The notes beneath the pieces are model-generated. The model did no database searches. It was not told where the DNA came from and saw nothing but the letters and a program-made list of their open reading frames with translations. A stretch of 11,978 nucleotides of DNA from Planctomycetota bacterium (lineage in GTDB: Bacteria; Planctomycetota; SZUA-567; JAFGNG01). The stretch is taken from assembly GCA_016927125.1 (NCBI GenBank), contig JAFGNG010000144.1, positions 1 through 11,978 of the forward strand, in the 5' to 3' direction. A program made the position numbers and the translations under genes. Each line of letters opens with the position of its first letter. Position 1 is the first letter of the stretch. Positions 1 through 6,914 of this stretch are shown piece after piece.

Positions 1-845
1 TCGATAATGCCTTGCGCGCCCATTTCTTTGAGACGGGGGATGATATTGCGCACCACGGTTTCATCCACAATCGTCTCCACCGCCACCCAGTCGCTGTCGG
101 CGAGGTTGTTGATGGTCGGGCTGTGCAGGCTGGGAAGTACCTTGACGATCTTATCAAGGTTCTCCTTGGCGGCGTTCAGCTTCAGCATGACCTTCGCCTT
201 GGCGTCGAGCGCGCTCTTCAGCATCAGGCAGAGCGCGTCCATCTTCGCCCGCTTCCACTTGTCTTGGGCGGCGGCTTTGTTTGCAACCACTACGGTTACG
301 GATTCGGCAATGCTCTCAATAATGCGCAGGTTGTTGGCCTTGAGGCTGGAGCCGGTTTCGGTAATCTCAATAATCGCGTCCGCCAGATACGGCACCTTCA
401 CCTCGGTCGCGCCGTGGGAAAACTCCACGGTAGCCTTGACCTGGTTGTCGGCCAAGTACTTCCTGGTAAGGTTGACGACCTCGGTGCTGATCACCTTGCC
501 CTCGAGATCCTTGACCGATTTAATCTTGGAATCCTCCGGCACGGCCAGCACCCAGCGCACTGCCTGGCGGGAAGCCTTGGCGTAGGTCAGGTGTTCGAGA
601 ATCTCAACATCCGAGTCGTTTTCCCTGGTCCAGTCGAGACCGGTGATGGCCATATCCAGTACGCCGCGCTCGACATAGCGGCTCATCTCCTGCGGGCGCA
701 GCAACATGGCTTCGAGTTCTTCATCATTACTGCGGGGATAGTAGCTCCGGCTGGATACGGAAAAGCTCCAACCCGCTTTTTCAAGCAATTCAAAGGTAGA
801 TTTCTGCAGGCTGCCCTTGGGCAGACCAATTTTTAAAGTAGGCAT
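1..845 (-). CDS. hisG: ATP phosphoribosyltransferase, long form (3' end cut by window)
   Basis: HisG joins ATP and PRPP to give phosphoribosyl-ATP, the first and feedback-controlled step of histidine synthesis in the cytoplasm. I translated 281 codons from the ATG at 845-843. The N-terminus MPTLKIGLPKGSLQ is typical. DMAITGLDW (residues 64-72) and the PRPP-loop segment EITETGSSL (160-168) belong to the catalytic domain. Residues from about 213, including LPSLHSPTINNLADSDWVAV and GAQGII, match the C-terminal regulatory domain of the long, HisZ-independent form. That form is usually about 285-300 residues, so only the last few codons are missing at the left edge. An AGGAGA ribosome site lies 6-7 bases before the ATG. 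The gene starts 28 bases after the stop of the HhH protein gene on the same strand, so the two are probably co-transcribed. No other his gene is visible. Confidence 0.95.
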   Translation of the reverse strand, partial: MPTLKIGLPKGSLQKSTFELLEKAGWSFSVSSRSYYPRSNDEELEAMLLRPQEMSRYVERGVLDMAITGLDWTRENDSDVEILEHLTYAKASRQAVRWVLAVPEDSKIKSVKDLEGKVISTEVVNLTRKYLADNQVKATVEFSHGATEVKVPYLADAIIEITETGSSLKANNLRIIESIAESVTVVVANKAAAQDKWKRAKMDALCLMLKSALDAKAKVMLKLNAAKENLDKIVKVLPSLHSPTINNLADSDWVAVETIVDETVVRNIIPRLKEMGAQGII

Positions 846-873
846 TAGGTTCTCCTGAGTTTCTTATTTTAAG

Positions 874-1533
874 TTATCTTTTTTTGCAGAGCGGGCACTT
901 GCTCTTGGCGCAACCCTTTTCCAGGTGGAGATGCAAGAGGTAAAAGAACAAGGCGCTGTCGCTGGCGTCCATGGTAAGCTGCACTAGCTTTCTGAGATTC
1001 TGCTTGTTCCCGCTCTTCGGAATCAGGTTAAGTTGTCTGGCCAGTTTTACCGCTTCGGTTGAAAAAGCCATGTTGATACCGGGCACCTCGGCCATCAGGA
1101 TGCGATCCGCGATGTGCCGCCGTACCGGTTCGATTTCGTTAAGGGCGCGGCGGGCTTCGCTGATCTTCATCTCGGCCAGGTGCCCAAGATGCATGCCGCC
1201 GGTATGTTCAAAAATTCGGCCTAGGACGCCGCGGATCTGGATGGCGAGTTCCTCGCTGTTTTCAAGCGGGCTGAGCACCCGGGCGATCTCGCCCAGGCGC
1301 GAAACCCGGACCTCGTTCCAGTTTACAAAGGCCTTGCGCATACGTTTGATTGCCGCCAACGCATCCTTAAGTTCTACGCCGTCTTCGGTGATGATGGCGC
1401 AGACCAATTCCTCGGCACTACTTAACCGTTCCTTCATATCCTTGTCGTGCAGCTTCCTCAAAGTCTGCATAACCTTTGTAAGCCTGGCTTCAACAGGCAT
1501 AGACTTTGGGGGGTTCTTGGTGGCAGAAGCCAT
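874..1533 (-). CDS. Endonuclease III-like HhH-GPD protein, probably non-catalytic
   Basis: This 219-residue protein resembles the HhH-GPD DNA glycosylase fold (endonuclease III family, base excision repair). Residues 71-78 (NWNEVRVS) match a segment I recall from HhH-GPD proteins of Planctomycetes and relatives. Residues 130-146 occupy the helix-hairpin-helix position, and the C-terminus has C208-x4-C213-x2-C216, like a shortened iron-sulfur loop. By hand alignment the catalytic Lys of endonuclease III falls on H140 and the catalytic Asp on S158, so a strand-cleaving glycosylase activity is doubtful; DNA binding alone is possible. The start is the ATG at 1533, preceded by GGAGAAAAG. The reading frame is open up to 1713, but that extension overlaps the predicted promoter and terminator and looks non-coding. 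It is the first gene of a probable two-gene unit with hisG. Family placement is fairly secure; function is not. Confidence 0.78.
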   Translation of the reverse strand: MASATKNPPKSMPVEARLTKVMQTLRKLHDKDMKERLSSAEELVCAIITEDGVELKDALAAIKRMRKAFVNWNEVRVSRLGEIARVLSPLENSEELAIQIRGVLGRIFEHTGGMHLGHLAEMKISEARRALNEIEPVRRHIADRILMAEVPGINMAFSTEAVKLARQLNLIPKSGNKQNLRKLVQLTMDASDSALFFYLLHLHLEKGCAKSKCPLCKKR

Positions 1534-1618
1534 TTTCTTTTCTCCGTCAAATAGACGCAACTTATTATTTTTAAAGATGTTATGCCTTAGCGTAAGGTTA
1601 TTTATATAGCCAAACAGT

Positions 1619-1647
1619 TTTATAGAACATTTATTCTGTAATGCCAA
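1619..1647 (-). promoter_or_regulatory. Sigma-70-type promoter for the HhH protein-hisG unit
   Basis: On the minus strand TTGGCA (1647-1642) and TATAAA (1624-1619) each match the consensus at five of six bases and are exactly 17 bases apart. The predicted start of transcription is near 1612, giving a leader of about 79 bases before the ATG at 1533. The leader contains a small perfect hairpin at 1585-1597 (CCTTA, three-base loop, TAAGG). Because the promoter lies downstream of the terminator at 1711-1732, the gene does not depend on the upstream RNA unit for transcription. Confidence 0.6.
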
Positions 1648-1703
1648 TAAGTTTCGATCTTTTTTGTCAGTTTCCGGCCGTAATCCTTTGTGAGTCAAAT
1701 AAT

Positions 1704-1732
1704 AAAAAAACAAGCCTGTTAGCGTAGGCTTG
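1704..1732 (-). terminator. Intrinsic terminator of the candidate small RNA
   Basis: On the minus strand a perfect 7-bp stem (CAAGCCT, 1732-1726, with AGGCTTG, 1717-1711) encloses an eight-base loop and runs directly into seven T's (1710-1704). No protein gene ends just upstream on this strand, so the terminator needs a non-coding transcript to explain it. Confidence 0.75.
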
Positions 1733-1849
1733 CGGCTGCATACGTCGGTTTATCTCTCCCGCTAAAAAGCTGGTCAGCGCGGAGAACCAGCGCCTCCCTG
1801 TAAAAAGTAACAGGTGATGATGCTGCGCTGCGGATAATATGCCTCACTG
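1704..1849 (-). ncRNA. Candidate small RNA of about 146 nt, unknown family
   Basis: This minus-strand unit is bounded by a good promoter (1884-1856) and an intrinsic terminator ending in seven U's (1704-1710); the 5' end at about 1849 is inferred from the -10 box. No convincing reading frame fits inside. Helices visible by eye: CAGCGC (1830-1825) with GCGCTG (1793-1788); CCTGT (1814-1810) with ACAGG (1801-1797); GCTGGT (1791-1786) with ACCAGC (1774-1769), followed by UUUUUA; and the terminal stem. I compared it from memory with SRP RNA, 6S, tmRNA, T-box and the common riboswitches and found no signature. The next gene downstream has its own promoter, so an independent sRNA is more likely than a leader, though read-through attenuation cannot be excluded. 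Confidence 0.45.
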
Positions 1850-1855
1850 GTGCTA

Positions 1856-1884
1856 TTTATGTCAGGGAAGGGCGCTGCTGTCAA
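1856..1884 (-). promoter_or_regulatory. Sigma-70-type promoter driving the candidate small RNA
   Basis: The -35 box is a perfect TTGACA (1884-1879). After a 17-base spacer comes CATAAA (1861-1856), four of six matches to the -10 consensus. It points leftwards, away from murD, and there is no protein-coding start within the following 150 bases. Confidence 0.55.
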
Positions 1885-1944
1885 GGAAAATTCAACGCGC
1901 CGACTGCCAGTGGCCTGAAAGATGCTTGCTTAATCCCGATCTTC

Positions 1945-1973
1945 TTGATACTTTCTCGGAGCAGGGCTTTATT
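1945..1973 (+). promoter_or_regulatory. Possible promoter for murD
   Basis: TTGATA (1945-1950) and TTTATT (1968-1973) are 17 bases apart and match the consensus at five and four of six positions. The predicted start near 1980 would leave about 50 bases before the murD ATG. It would be divergent from the small RNA promoter at 1884-1856, with about 60 bases between them. The -10 box is weak, and a separate GATAAT at 2015-2020 lacks a matching -35. Confidence 0.3.
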
Positions 1974-2031
1974 TGGGTTACAGGTGCTTTACCAGGATTT
2001 CATTGTCACCTTGGGATAATTGGACGTTGCT

Positions 2032-3399
2032 ATGCTGGGTGAAGAACGCGCGCGGGTAACCATCATGGGGCTGGGGCTGTTTGGCGGCGGGGTGGGCGCG
2101 GCGCTCTTCTGGTCGGAGCTTGGCTCGACAGTTACGGTTACGGATTTGCGTAGCGCCGAGGAACTGGCCCCTTCCATTAAACAGCTTGAAAAGACCAGCT
2201 GCCGCTTTGTCCTGGGTGAACACCGGGATGAGGATTTCATCAATGCGGACCTGATCGTGGTTAACCCGGCAGTCAAACCGGACAACGGTTACCTCGCCCT
2301 GGCCCGGGAGCACGGGGCTAATCTCACTACTGAGGTTGGTACGGTGCTGCGCCTGGTTCATGGCCCGGTCTTCGGGGTAACCGGCTCCAACGGAAAGAGC
2401 ACAACCACAGCGCTATTAGGGAAGATTCTGACCCACGCCAATCATAAAACTTTGATCGGCGGGAACCTCGGTGGCTCGCTCCTGCCGGAGATGAAGAATT
2501 ACTGGCCCTCGGCGCCGGTGGTGCTGGAACTCTCCAGTTTTCAGCTCTTCTACCTTGATCGTGACAAGCTCTCTCCGAACTACGCGATCATTACCAATCT
2601 TTCCCCCAACCACCTGGACTGGCACCAGACTGTTACTGATTACTACACTGCCAAGCAGAATATCCTTCGCCACCAGCATCCCGATGATACTGCCATTCTT
2701 AATGCTGAGGATCCGGTGCTGCGTGAATGGTCGGAAGAATGCTGCGCGCGGGTGGGGCTGTACGGTTGGAACGATCCGGACATCCCTAACGCGGCGTTTG
2801 TCAGTGGTAATGACATCATCCTCCGCCTCGCGGGGCATGAGAAGGCCGCGCTCTCGCTCGACTCCCTGAAACTCCCCGGCAGGCATAATGTGGAAAACCT
2901 GCTGGCCGCCGCGCTGGCCGCATACATGTATCTGCATGATACAAAATCTATAAAACATGGCCTTGAGGAGTTTACCGGCCTGCCGCACCGGCTAGAGCTG
3001 GTCGGCGAAAGCAAGGGCGTGCGTTATTATAATGACTCCATTGCCACCACCCCGGAATCAGCGATTGCGGCACTTAATTCTTTTGACTGCCCCAAGGTGA
3101 TCATTCTTGGCGGTTATGACAAAGGGATTAGTTTTGTAGAACTGGGGCGGGCGGTTGACGAGAAAGCCTGTGCGGCGGTCGTGCTTGGTCAGACTGCGGA
3201 AGGGATTGCGAAAACTGTTCATAAAGCCGAGGTTTACCCGGCACAAACCCTTGCGGATGCAGTGGCAAGGGCAGGGGAGCTTTGCCCGAAGGGGGGGGCG
3301 GTCTTACTCAGCCCGGCCTGCGCCAGTTATGATATGTTTACCAACTTCGAAGAACGCGGCAAATGTTTTTGCGAGATCGTGAAGAAGCTGGCTGAGTAG
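2032..3399 (+). CDS. murD: UDP-N-acetylmuramoyl-L-alanine--D-glutamate ligase
   Basis: MurD adds D-glutamate to UDP-MurNAc-L-Ala with ATP in the cytoplasm, the second amino-acid step of peptidoglycan precursor synthesis. Counting from the ATG at 2032 the protein has 455 residues, the normal family length. An N-terminal nucleotide-binding fold (GLGLFGGG, 13-20) precedes the ATP loop GVTGSNGKSTT (115-125). ELSSFQ (166-171), SPNHLDWH (191-198) and the Lys expected to be carbamylated (K208, in YTAKQN) follow. The C-terminal domain has NDSIATTPES, LGGYDKG and SPACASYDMF. An in-frame stop lies at 2017-2019, so the start is TTG 2020 or ATG 2032; I prefer the ATG, preceded by a weak GGA. No other mur or fts gene is in the window, so it lies outside the usual cluster. 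A G8 tract lies near its 3' end (3291-3298). Confidence 0.97.
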   Translation: MLGEERARVTIMGLGLFGGGVGAALFWSELGSTVTVTDLRSAEELAPSIKQLEKTSCRFVLGEHRDEDFINADLIVVNPAVKPDNGYLALAREHGANLTTEVGTVLRLVHGPVFGVTGSNGKSTTTALLGKILTHANHKTLIGGNLGGSLLPEMKNYWPSAPVVLELSSFQLFYLDRDKLSPNYAIITNLSPNHLDWHQTVTDYYTAKQNILRHQHPDDTAILNAEDPVLREWSEECCARVGLYGWNDPDIPNAAFVSGNDIILRLAGHEKAALSLDSLKLPGRHNVENLLAAALAAYMYLHDTKSIKHGLEEFTGLPHRLELVGESKGVRYYNDSIATTPESAIAALNSFDCPKVIILGGYDKGISFVELGRAVDEKACAAVVLGQTAEGIAKTVHKAEVYPAQTLADAVARAGELCPKGGAVLLSPACASYDMFTNFEERGKCFCEIVKKLAE

Positions 3400-3455
3400 A
3401 TTTTATTCCTTGCTGTTACCGCTTTGCCAAGGCGTCCAGCTACTCCTTTTTACCC

Positions 3456-3484
3456 TTGGATTGTGCCTTTATTTTTCCTATCAT
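3456..3484 (+). promoter_or_regulatory. Promoter candidate for the SLC6-family symporter gene
   Basis: TATCAT (3479-3484) matches the -10 consensus at five of six bases. TTGGAT lies 17 bases upstream (3456-3461), matching at three of six. The predicted start near 3491 gives a leader of about 50 bases before the ATG at 3540. The -10 box overlaps the small palindrome TCATATGA (3481-3488). Confidence 0.4.
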
Positions 3485-3539
3485 ATGATCTGTTGGTGTG
3501 TTGGATAAATTGAAACCTCATTTCTACAGGGGGGAATTC

Positions 3540-5252
3540 ATGTCTGCAAGAGGATCTTCTAGAGACCGCTGGAGCAGCCGGAGCGCCTTTGTCCTGGCTG
3601 CAATCGGCAGCGCGGTAGGGCTTGGTAATGTTATCCGGTTTCCAGCCGTTTGCTATGAAAACGGCGGGGGCGCGTTCTTTATCCCCTACCTGGTGGCCTT
3701 GTTTACCGCTGGCATTCCGCTCCTGATCCTTGAATTTGGCGTTGGCCAGATGACACAGCTCTCCGCCCCCAAAGCTTTGAAAAAACTCAACCCTCATACT
3801 GAATGGGTCGGCTGGTTTGCCCTCCTGGTTGCGTTAGTGATCTGTTTTTATTATTCCGCTCTCATGGCCTGGGCGGCTCAATACCTTTATTATGCTGTCA
3901 TGGGATTTTTTAACAGCGGCCAACTGGCTTGGTCGGCTGCGGCGATTAAAGGCGGTGAAGCAGCTTTCTTTGAAACGGTTATTCGCAATGATTTTTCTGA
4001 ATTGGGAGAGGCCGCTACTTTCAGTGACCTCTGGACATATTATTGGCCGGTGGTGATAGGGCTTGCAGTAGTCTGGTTCGCCACTTATGCAATTATCTAC
4101 AAGGGGGTACATCGGGTTGGCAACGTAGTTAAGTGGACCGTGCCCCTCCCCATTGTTGTCTTGGGGATTCTGATTGCCAAGGGGATCAGTCTTCCGAATG
4201 CTGAAGATGGCATCCTCTATTACCTGACGCCCAATCTTGCAAAACTCGGAGATCCTAAAACCTGGCTGGCGGCATACGGGCAAATTTTCTTTTCCCTCAC
4301 GATTGGCTTTGGCGTGATGATTGCCTATGGCAGTTATCGCTCCAAAGACTCCGATGTCACCAACAATGCCTTTATCACCGCGCTCAGTAATTGCGCAATT
4401 AGCTTTATCGCCGGCTTTGCGGTATTCAGCGTGGTTGGGTTCCTGCAACTACAAGGGGAAGAGATTATTCAAAAAGGGAAAGGCCTGGGCCTGGCATTTA
4501 TAACCTATCCCACCGCGATTACAGAGATGGGCGGCTATTGGTCACCGATTATTGGGGTGATCTTCTTCCTGATGCTGCTCCTCCTTGGAATAGATTCTTT
4601 GTTTTCCCTTGTTGAAGCCGCAGTGGCTGCCTTGCGGGATCGCTATGTTCACCTTACCCAACATAGGTTAACTTTTTTGATCTGCCTTGTCGGATTTGTT
4701 GCCAGTATTATCTTTTTTGCTAATCGCGCGGGGATCTTCTGGCTCGACACTTTTGATCATTGGACTAATGAATATGGCCTGGTGCTGGTGGGTTTGCTGC
4801 AATGTCTGATTGTGGGCTATTTTTATAAAACCGACAGACTGCGGGATTACATCAACAAGGTTTCCGAGATCAGGCTCTGGGGCTGGTGGGAACTCTGCAT
4901 CCGGATTATTACTCCCACAGTACTGACCTTCCTGCTCTCTTACACCCTTTTAGAAGACATTGAATCCGGCAAGATTTACGGGGTCTATGGTACCGCCTTT
5001 GATTCTCTTGCCAAGTACCCGGTAATTGGCTTCGCCGGGTTATTCTTTATCGCCTTTGCCATGTCAAAGATGTGGAGCTATCTCTTATATATTAGCTTGG
5101 GAGTGGCGGTCTTTTTTGTAATCTGGTATCTCTTGGGTGAGACCTCCCCGGCGATCTTCTGCGCCCTGGCAACCTCCATCCTGATCGGCGGTTTGATCCA
5201 TTGCCTCTCGGTAGCGAGGAAGGGCAAGGTTAATCCGGAGCCGGAGGCGTAA
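3540..5252 (+). CDS. Neurotransmitter:sodium symporter (SLC6/NSS family), probably chloride-dependent
   Basis: This is a 570-residue inner-membrane secondary transporter that should import an amino acid or related amine with Na+; the substrate cannot be read from the sequence. The TM1 signature is GSAVGLGNVIRFP (23-35), followed by ENGGGAF (40-46) and GIPLLILE. Aligned to LeuT and SERT: N30 (Na1), gate residues R33 and F251, and the Na2 pair D352/S353 in GIDSLF. All five chloride-site positions (Y50, Q248, S252, N284, S288) carry the residues found in animal chloride-dependent carriers. The Glu that replaces chloride in LeuT (E290) is Ser here. Length and hydrophobic segments fit about 12 membrane spans. 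The start is the ATG at 3540, with AGGGGGGAA just before it; the TTG at 3498 has no such site. It has its own candidate promoter and ends at a two-way terminator. Confidence 0.95.
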   Translation: MSARGSSRDRWSSRSAFVLAAIGSAVGLGNVIRFPAVCYENGGGAFFIPYLVALFTAGIPLLILEFGVGQMTQLSAPKALKKLNPHTEWVGWFALLVALVICFYYSALMAWAAQYLYYAVMGFFNSGQLAWSAAAIKGGEAAFFETVIRNDFSELGEAATFSDLWTYYWPVVIGLAVVWFATYAIIYKGVHRVGNVVKWTVPLPIVVLGILIAKGISLPNAEDGILYYLTPNLAKLGDPKTWLAAYGQIFFSLTIGFGVMIAYGSYRSKDSDVTNNAFITALSNCAISFIAGFAVFSVVGFLQLQGEEIIQKGKGLGLAFITYPTAITEMGGYWSPIIGVIFFLMLLLLGIDSLFSLVEAAVAALRDRYVHLTQHRLTFLICLVGFVASIIFFANRAGIFWLDTFDHWTNEYGLVLVGLLQCLIVGYFYKTDRLRDYINKVSEIRLWGWWELCIRIITPTVLTFLLSYTLLEDIESGKIYGVYGTAFDSLAKYPVIGFAGLFFIAFAMSKMWSYLLYISLGVAVFFVIWYLLGETSPAIFCALATSILIGGLIHCLSVARKGKVNPEPEA

Positions 5253-5276
5253 GCTAAGCACGTTTTGAATTATTCT

Positions 5277-5317
5277 AAAACTGGCATGCCTGGTCTCTCT
5301 CCGGGCAAGCCGGTTTT
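5277..5317. terminator. Bidirectional intrinsic terminator between converging genes
   Basis: An outer 9-bp stem (AAAACTGGC, 5277-5285, with GCCGGTTTT, 5309-5317, one G-U pair) continues, after an A-A mismatch, into a 4-bp inner stem (TGCC with GGCA) and a 13-base loop. T-rich sequence follows on the plus strand. On the minus strand the stem is followed by T's from the run at 5277-5280. It lies 25 bases after the symporter stop and 9 bases after the membrane-protein stop, so it can serve both. Confidence 0.75.
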
Positions 5318-5325
5318 ATTCTGTT

Positions 5326-6900
5326 TTACCTAGTATATAAAATTGCTTTCCCGCCTGAGAAGTATTCGATCTCTCGCTTATTTGTATTTTGAAATCCAAC
5401 CCAGGCGGGATTATTTTGGAAGAAAAGCTCTTCCAGTTGGGGGAAGATAAAAACCGCGCCGAAGCTATCCGGGTCGGTGGATACCGCCAGGACCCGTCCT
5501 TCATATTCTTTGGTAAGGCGTGGCAGCCAACGCTCTGCCTTCAGGTTGTAGGGAGGCTTCAGGATCTCAGCTGTAGAGAGCGGGGCAAGATAGAGTTCCT
5601 TGTTGCTGTTGAAGCCGTCGAACCAATGCTTGAGGAAGATTACGGTTTCATTGTGGGTTGCCATATCGCCAACAATCAGAACCTGCTTCTGCTCTTGAAT
5701 ACCTTCACTCAGTTCTCTCAGCATTTTGGTAAAGACCCGGCCCTGTCCGGTATAGCAGCGCGCCCACTTATAGGCTGACTGCCCGGCATAAGCAGCATAG
5801 GCAAAGAGCAGTATCAGGATAAACCGGCGGTAATTTCTGTTTACCCTGCCGAGGGATGCGGTCAGAAAGACATTCGGGATGGTAAAGGCAAGGATTGCTG
5901 GCAAACGATACCGGAATTGGATCAGCTTGCCGAAAGAGGTATAGGCCAGGAGTTGGGGCAAAAAGATCAGGCCGGATAAAAACATGATCGGCAACAGGCT
6001 GCTCCTTATTCTCCGCCTGTCCCCGGCGCTTCCCTGCTTGCGCAAGAATATCCAAACAAGCAATAGCAGGGAAACCAGGAGTATAGGCAGATCGCTCTTC
6101 TTGAGAAAATCCGTCGCTACCTGTGGCAGAAAAGCAAAGGGAAAGCTGCTGGTGACATTGGTGGTTACATTCAACATGGTCAAGCGCAGGTAGATTATTC
6201 CAAAAATGAATATTCCCAGCATAATGCCGAGGGTAACCAGGTTTTTCTTAATTGCCTCCCGCCATTTCCCCTCCGGCAGATGTTCTTTGGTCAGCCAGAC
6301 CCTCAGTAAAAGTACCGCCGGGATCATCAGGATAAAGGTTTCCTTAGGGAGGATCATCAGGAACAGGCAAAGGATAAATAGGATTTGATAACGTGTTCGC
6401 CGCTTGCCGGCATGAATTTCCAGCCCCATAAAAAGAAGCGCCAGAGAGAGAAAAAAAGTCGCTTCCGCCTCGGTCGGCGCGAGGAGAAAGTAAATATTCG
6501 CCTGCGGGCCGAGGAGGGTTAGAAGGGGAAAGACAATAGCCTCCGGCAGCTTCAAGCCTATCAGCCGGCAAAAGAGATAGAGGAAGAAGCTAGTCAGGAC
6601 TGCTACCGCCCCGTCATGGATCTGCCAGCGGAAAGGGTGGGGGCCGAGGAGAGCGGTCTTGATAATTCTATAGCTGGGGTAGAATGGCCGAACCCGCCGG
6701 TCGCTTTTCCATTCAATCTCCTCTTGGATCAGTTTGGTAACGCTCTTGCCGCCGGTGAGTTGGTTCTGGAATTTGATAATCTCGTGATCGTCCATGAAGT
6801 GCCAGCCGGAGGTCAGCGCCCCGCTGGTGCAGATTCCGCAGAACCAGAGGGCGGTAAAGGCGAGAAAGACTGTGAGATATTCAACCCAGCGCGTTTTCAT
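5326..6900 (-). CDS. Polytopic membrane protein, GT-C glycosyltransferase-like
   Basis: The protein has 524 residues and about ten hydrophobic segments, from residues 9-29 to roughly 360-375, then a soluble C-terminal region of about 140 residues. The first extracytoplasmic loop carries an acidic pair (D37, D38 in FMDDHE), followed by RPFYPSYR (71-78) and WQIHDGAVAVL (92-102). PKE lies at 185-187. This order (DD after TM1, RPxY, H-rich second helix, KE after a later helix) resembles GT-C enzymes of the GT39/TMTC type, which transfer a sugar from a polyprenyl-phosphate carrier on the outer face of the membrane. I could not assign a precise family. The ATG at 6900 lies 14 bases after the methyltransferase stop, so it is the last gene of a three-gene cassette. 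The upstream glycosyltransferase could supply its donor. The terminator at 5277-5317 ends the unit. Confidence 0.75.
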   Translation of the reverse strand: MKTRWVEYLTVFLAFTALWFCGICTSGALTSGWHFMDDHEIIKFQNQLTGGKSVTKLIQEEIEWKSDRRVRPFYPSYRIIKTALLGPHPFRWQIHDGAVAVLTSFFLYLFCRLIGLKLPEAIVFPLLTLLGPQANIYFLLAPTEAEATFFLSLALLFMGLEIHAGKRRTRYQILFILCLFLMILPKETFILMIPAVLLLRVWLTKEHLPEGKWREAIKKNLVTLGIMLGIFIFGIIYLRLTMLNVTTNVTSSFPFAFLPQVATDFLKKSDLPILLVSLLLLVWIFLRKQGSAGDRRRIRSSLLPIMFLSGLIFLPQLLAYTSFGKLIQFRYRLPAILAFTIPNVFLTASLGRVNRNYRRFILILLFAYAAYAGQSAYKWARCYTGQGRVFTKMLRELSEGIQEQKQVLIVGDMATHNETVIFLKHWFDGFNSNKELYLAPLSTAEILKPPYNLKAERWLPRLTKEYEGRVLAVSTDPDSFGAVFIFPQLEELFFQNNPAWVGFQNTNKREIEYFSGGKAILYTR

Positions 6901-6914
6901 TTTCAGCCTGTCGG

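Noticed and set aside
12..836. Long plus-strand frame opposite hisG
   Set aside because: It is an antisense shadow; the minus-strand translation is unmistakably HisG.
1534..1713. A 60-codon N-terminal extension of the HhH protein
   Set aside because: It would start beside the terminator and run through the predicted promoter, its composition is A/T-rich and unlike the gene, and the ATG at 1533 has a good ribosome site.
1667..1741. A 24-codon leader-peptide frame on the minus strand (ATG at 1741)
   Set aside because: It crosses the intrinsic terminator, its ribosome site is too far away, and it has no run of regulatory codons.
1711..1849. Known riboswitch or housekeeping RNA (SRP, 6S, T-box, glycine, guanidine, cobalamin)
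   Set aside because: None of the conserved core sequences of these classes could be found by eye, although a covariance-model search could overturn this.
1839..2042. A 67-codon plus-strand frame upstream of murD
   Set aside because: No ribosome site, overlap with the small RNA promoter and the murD start, and no protein-like composition.
3400..3470. Possible terminator after murD (CCAAGG…CCTTGG)
   Set aside because: The loop is over 20 bases, the stem is six pairs and no U-run follows directly.
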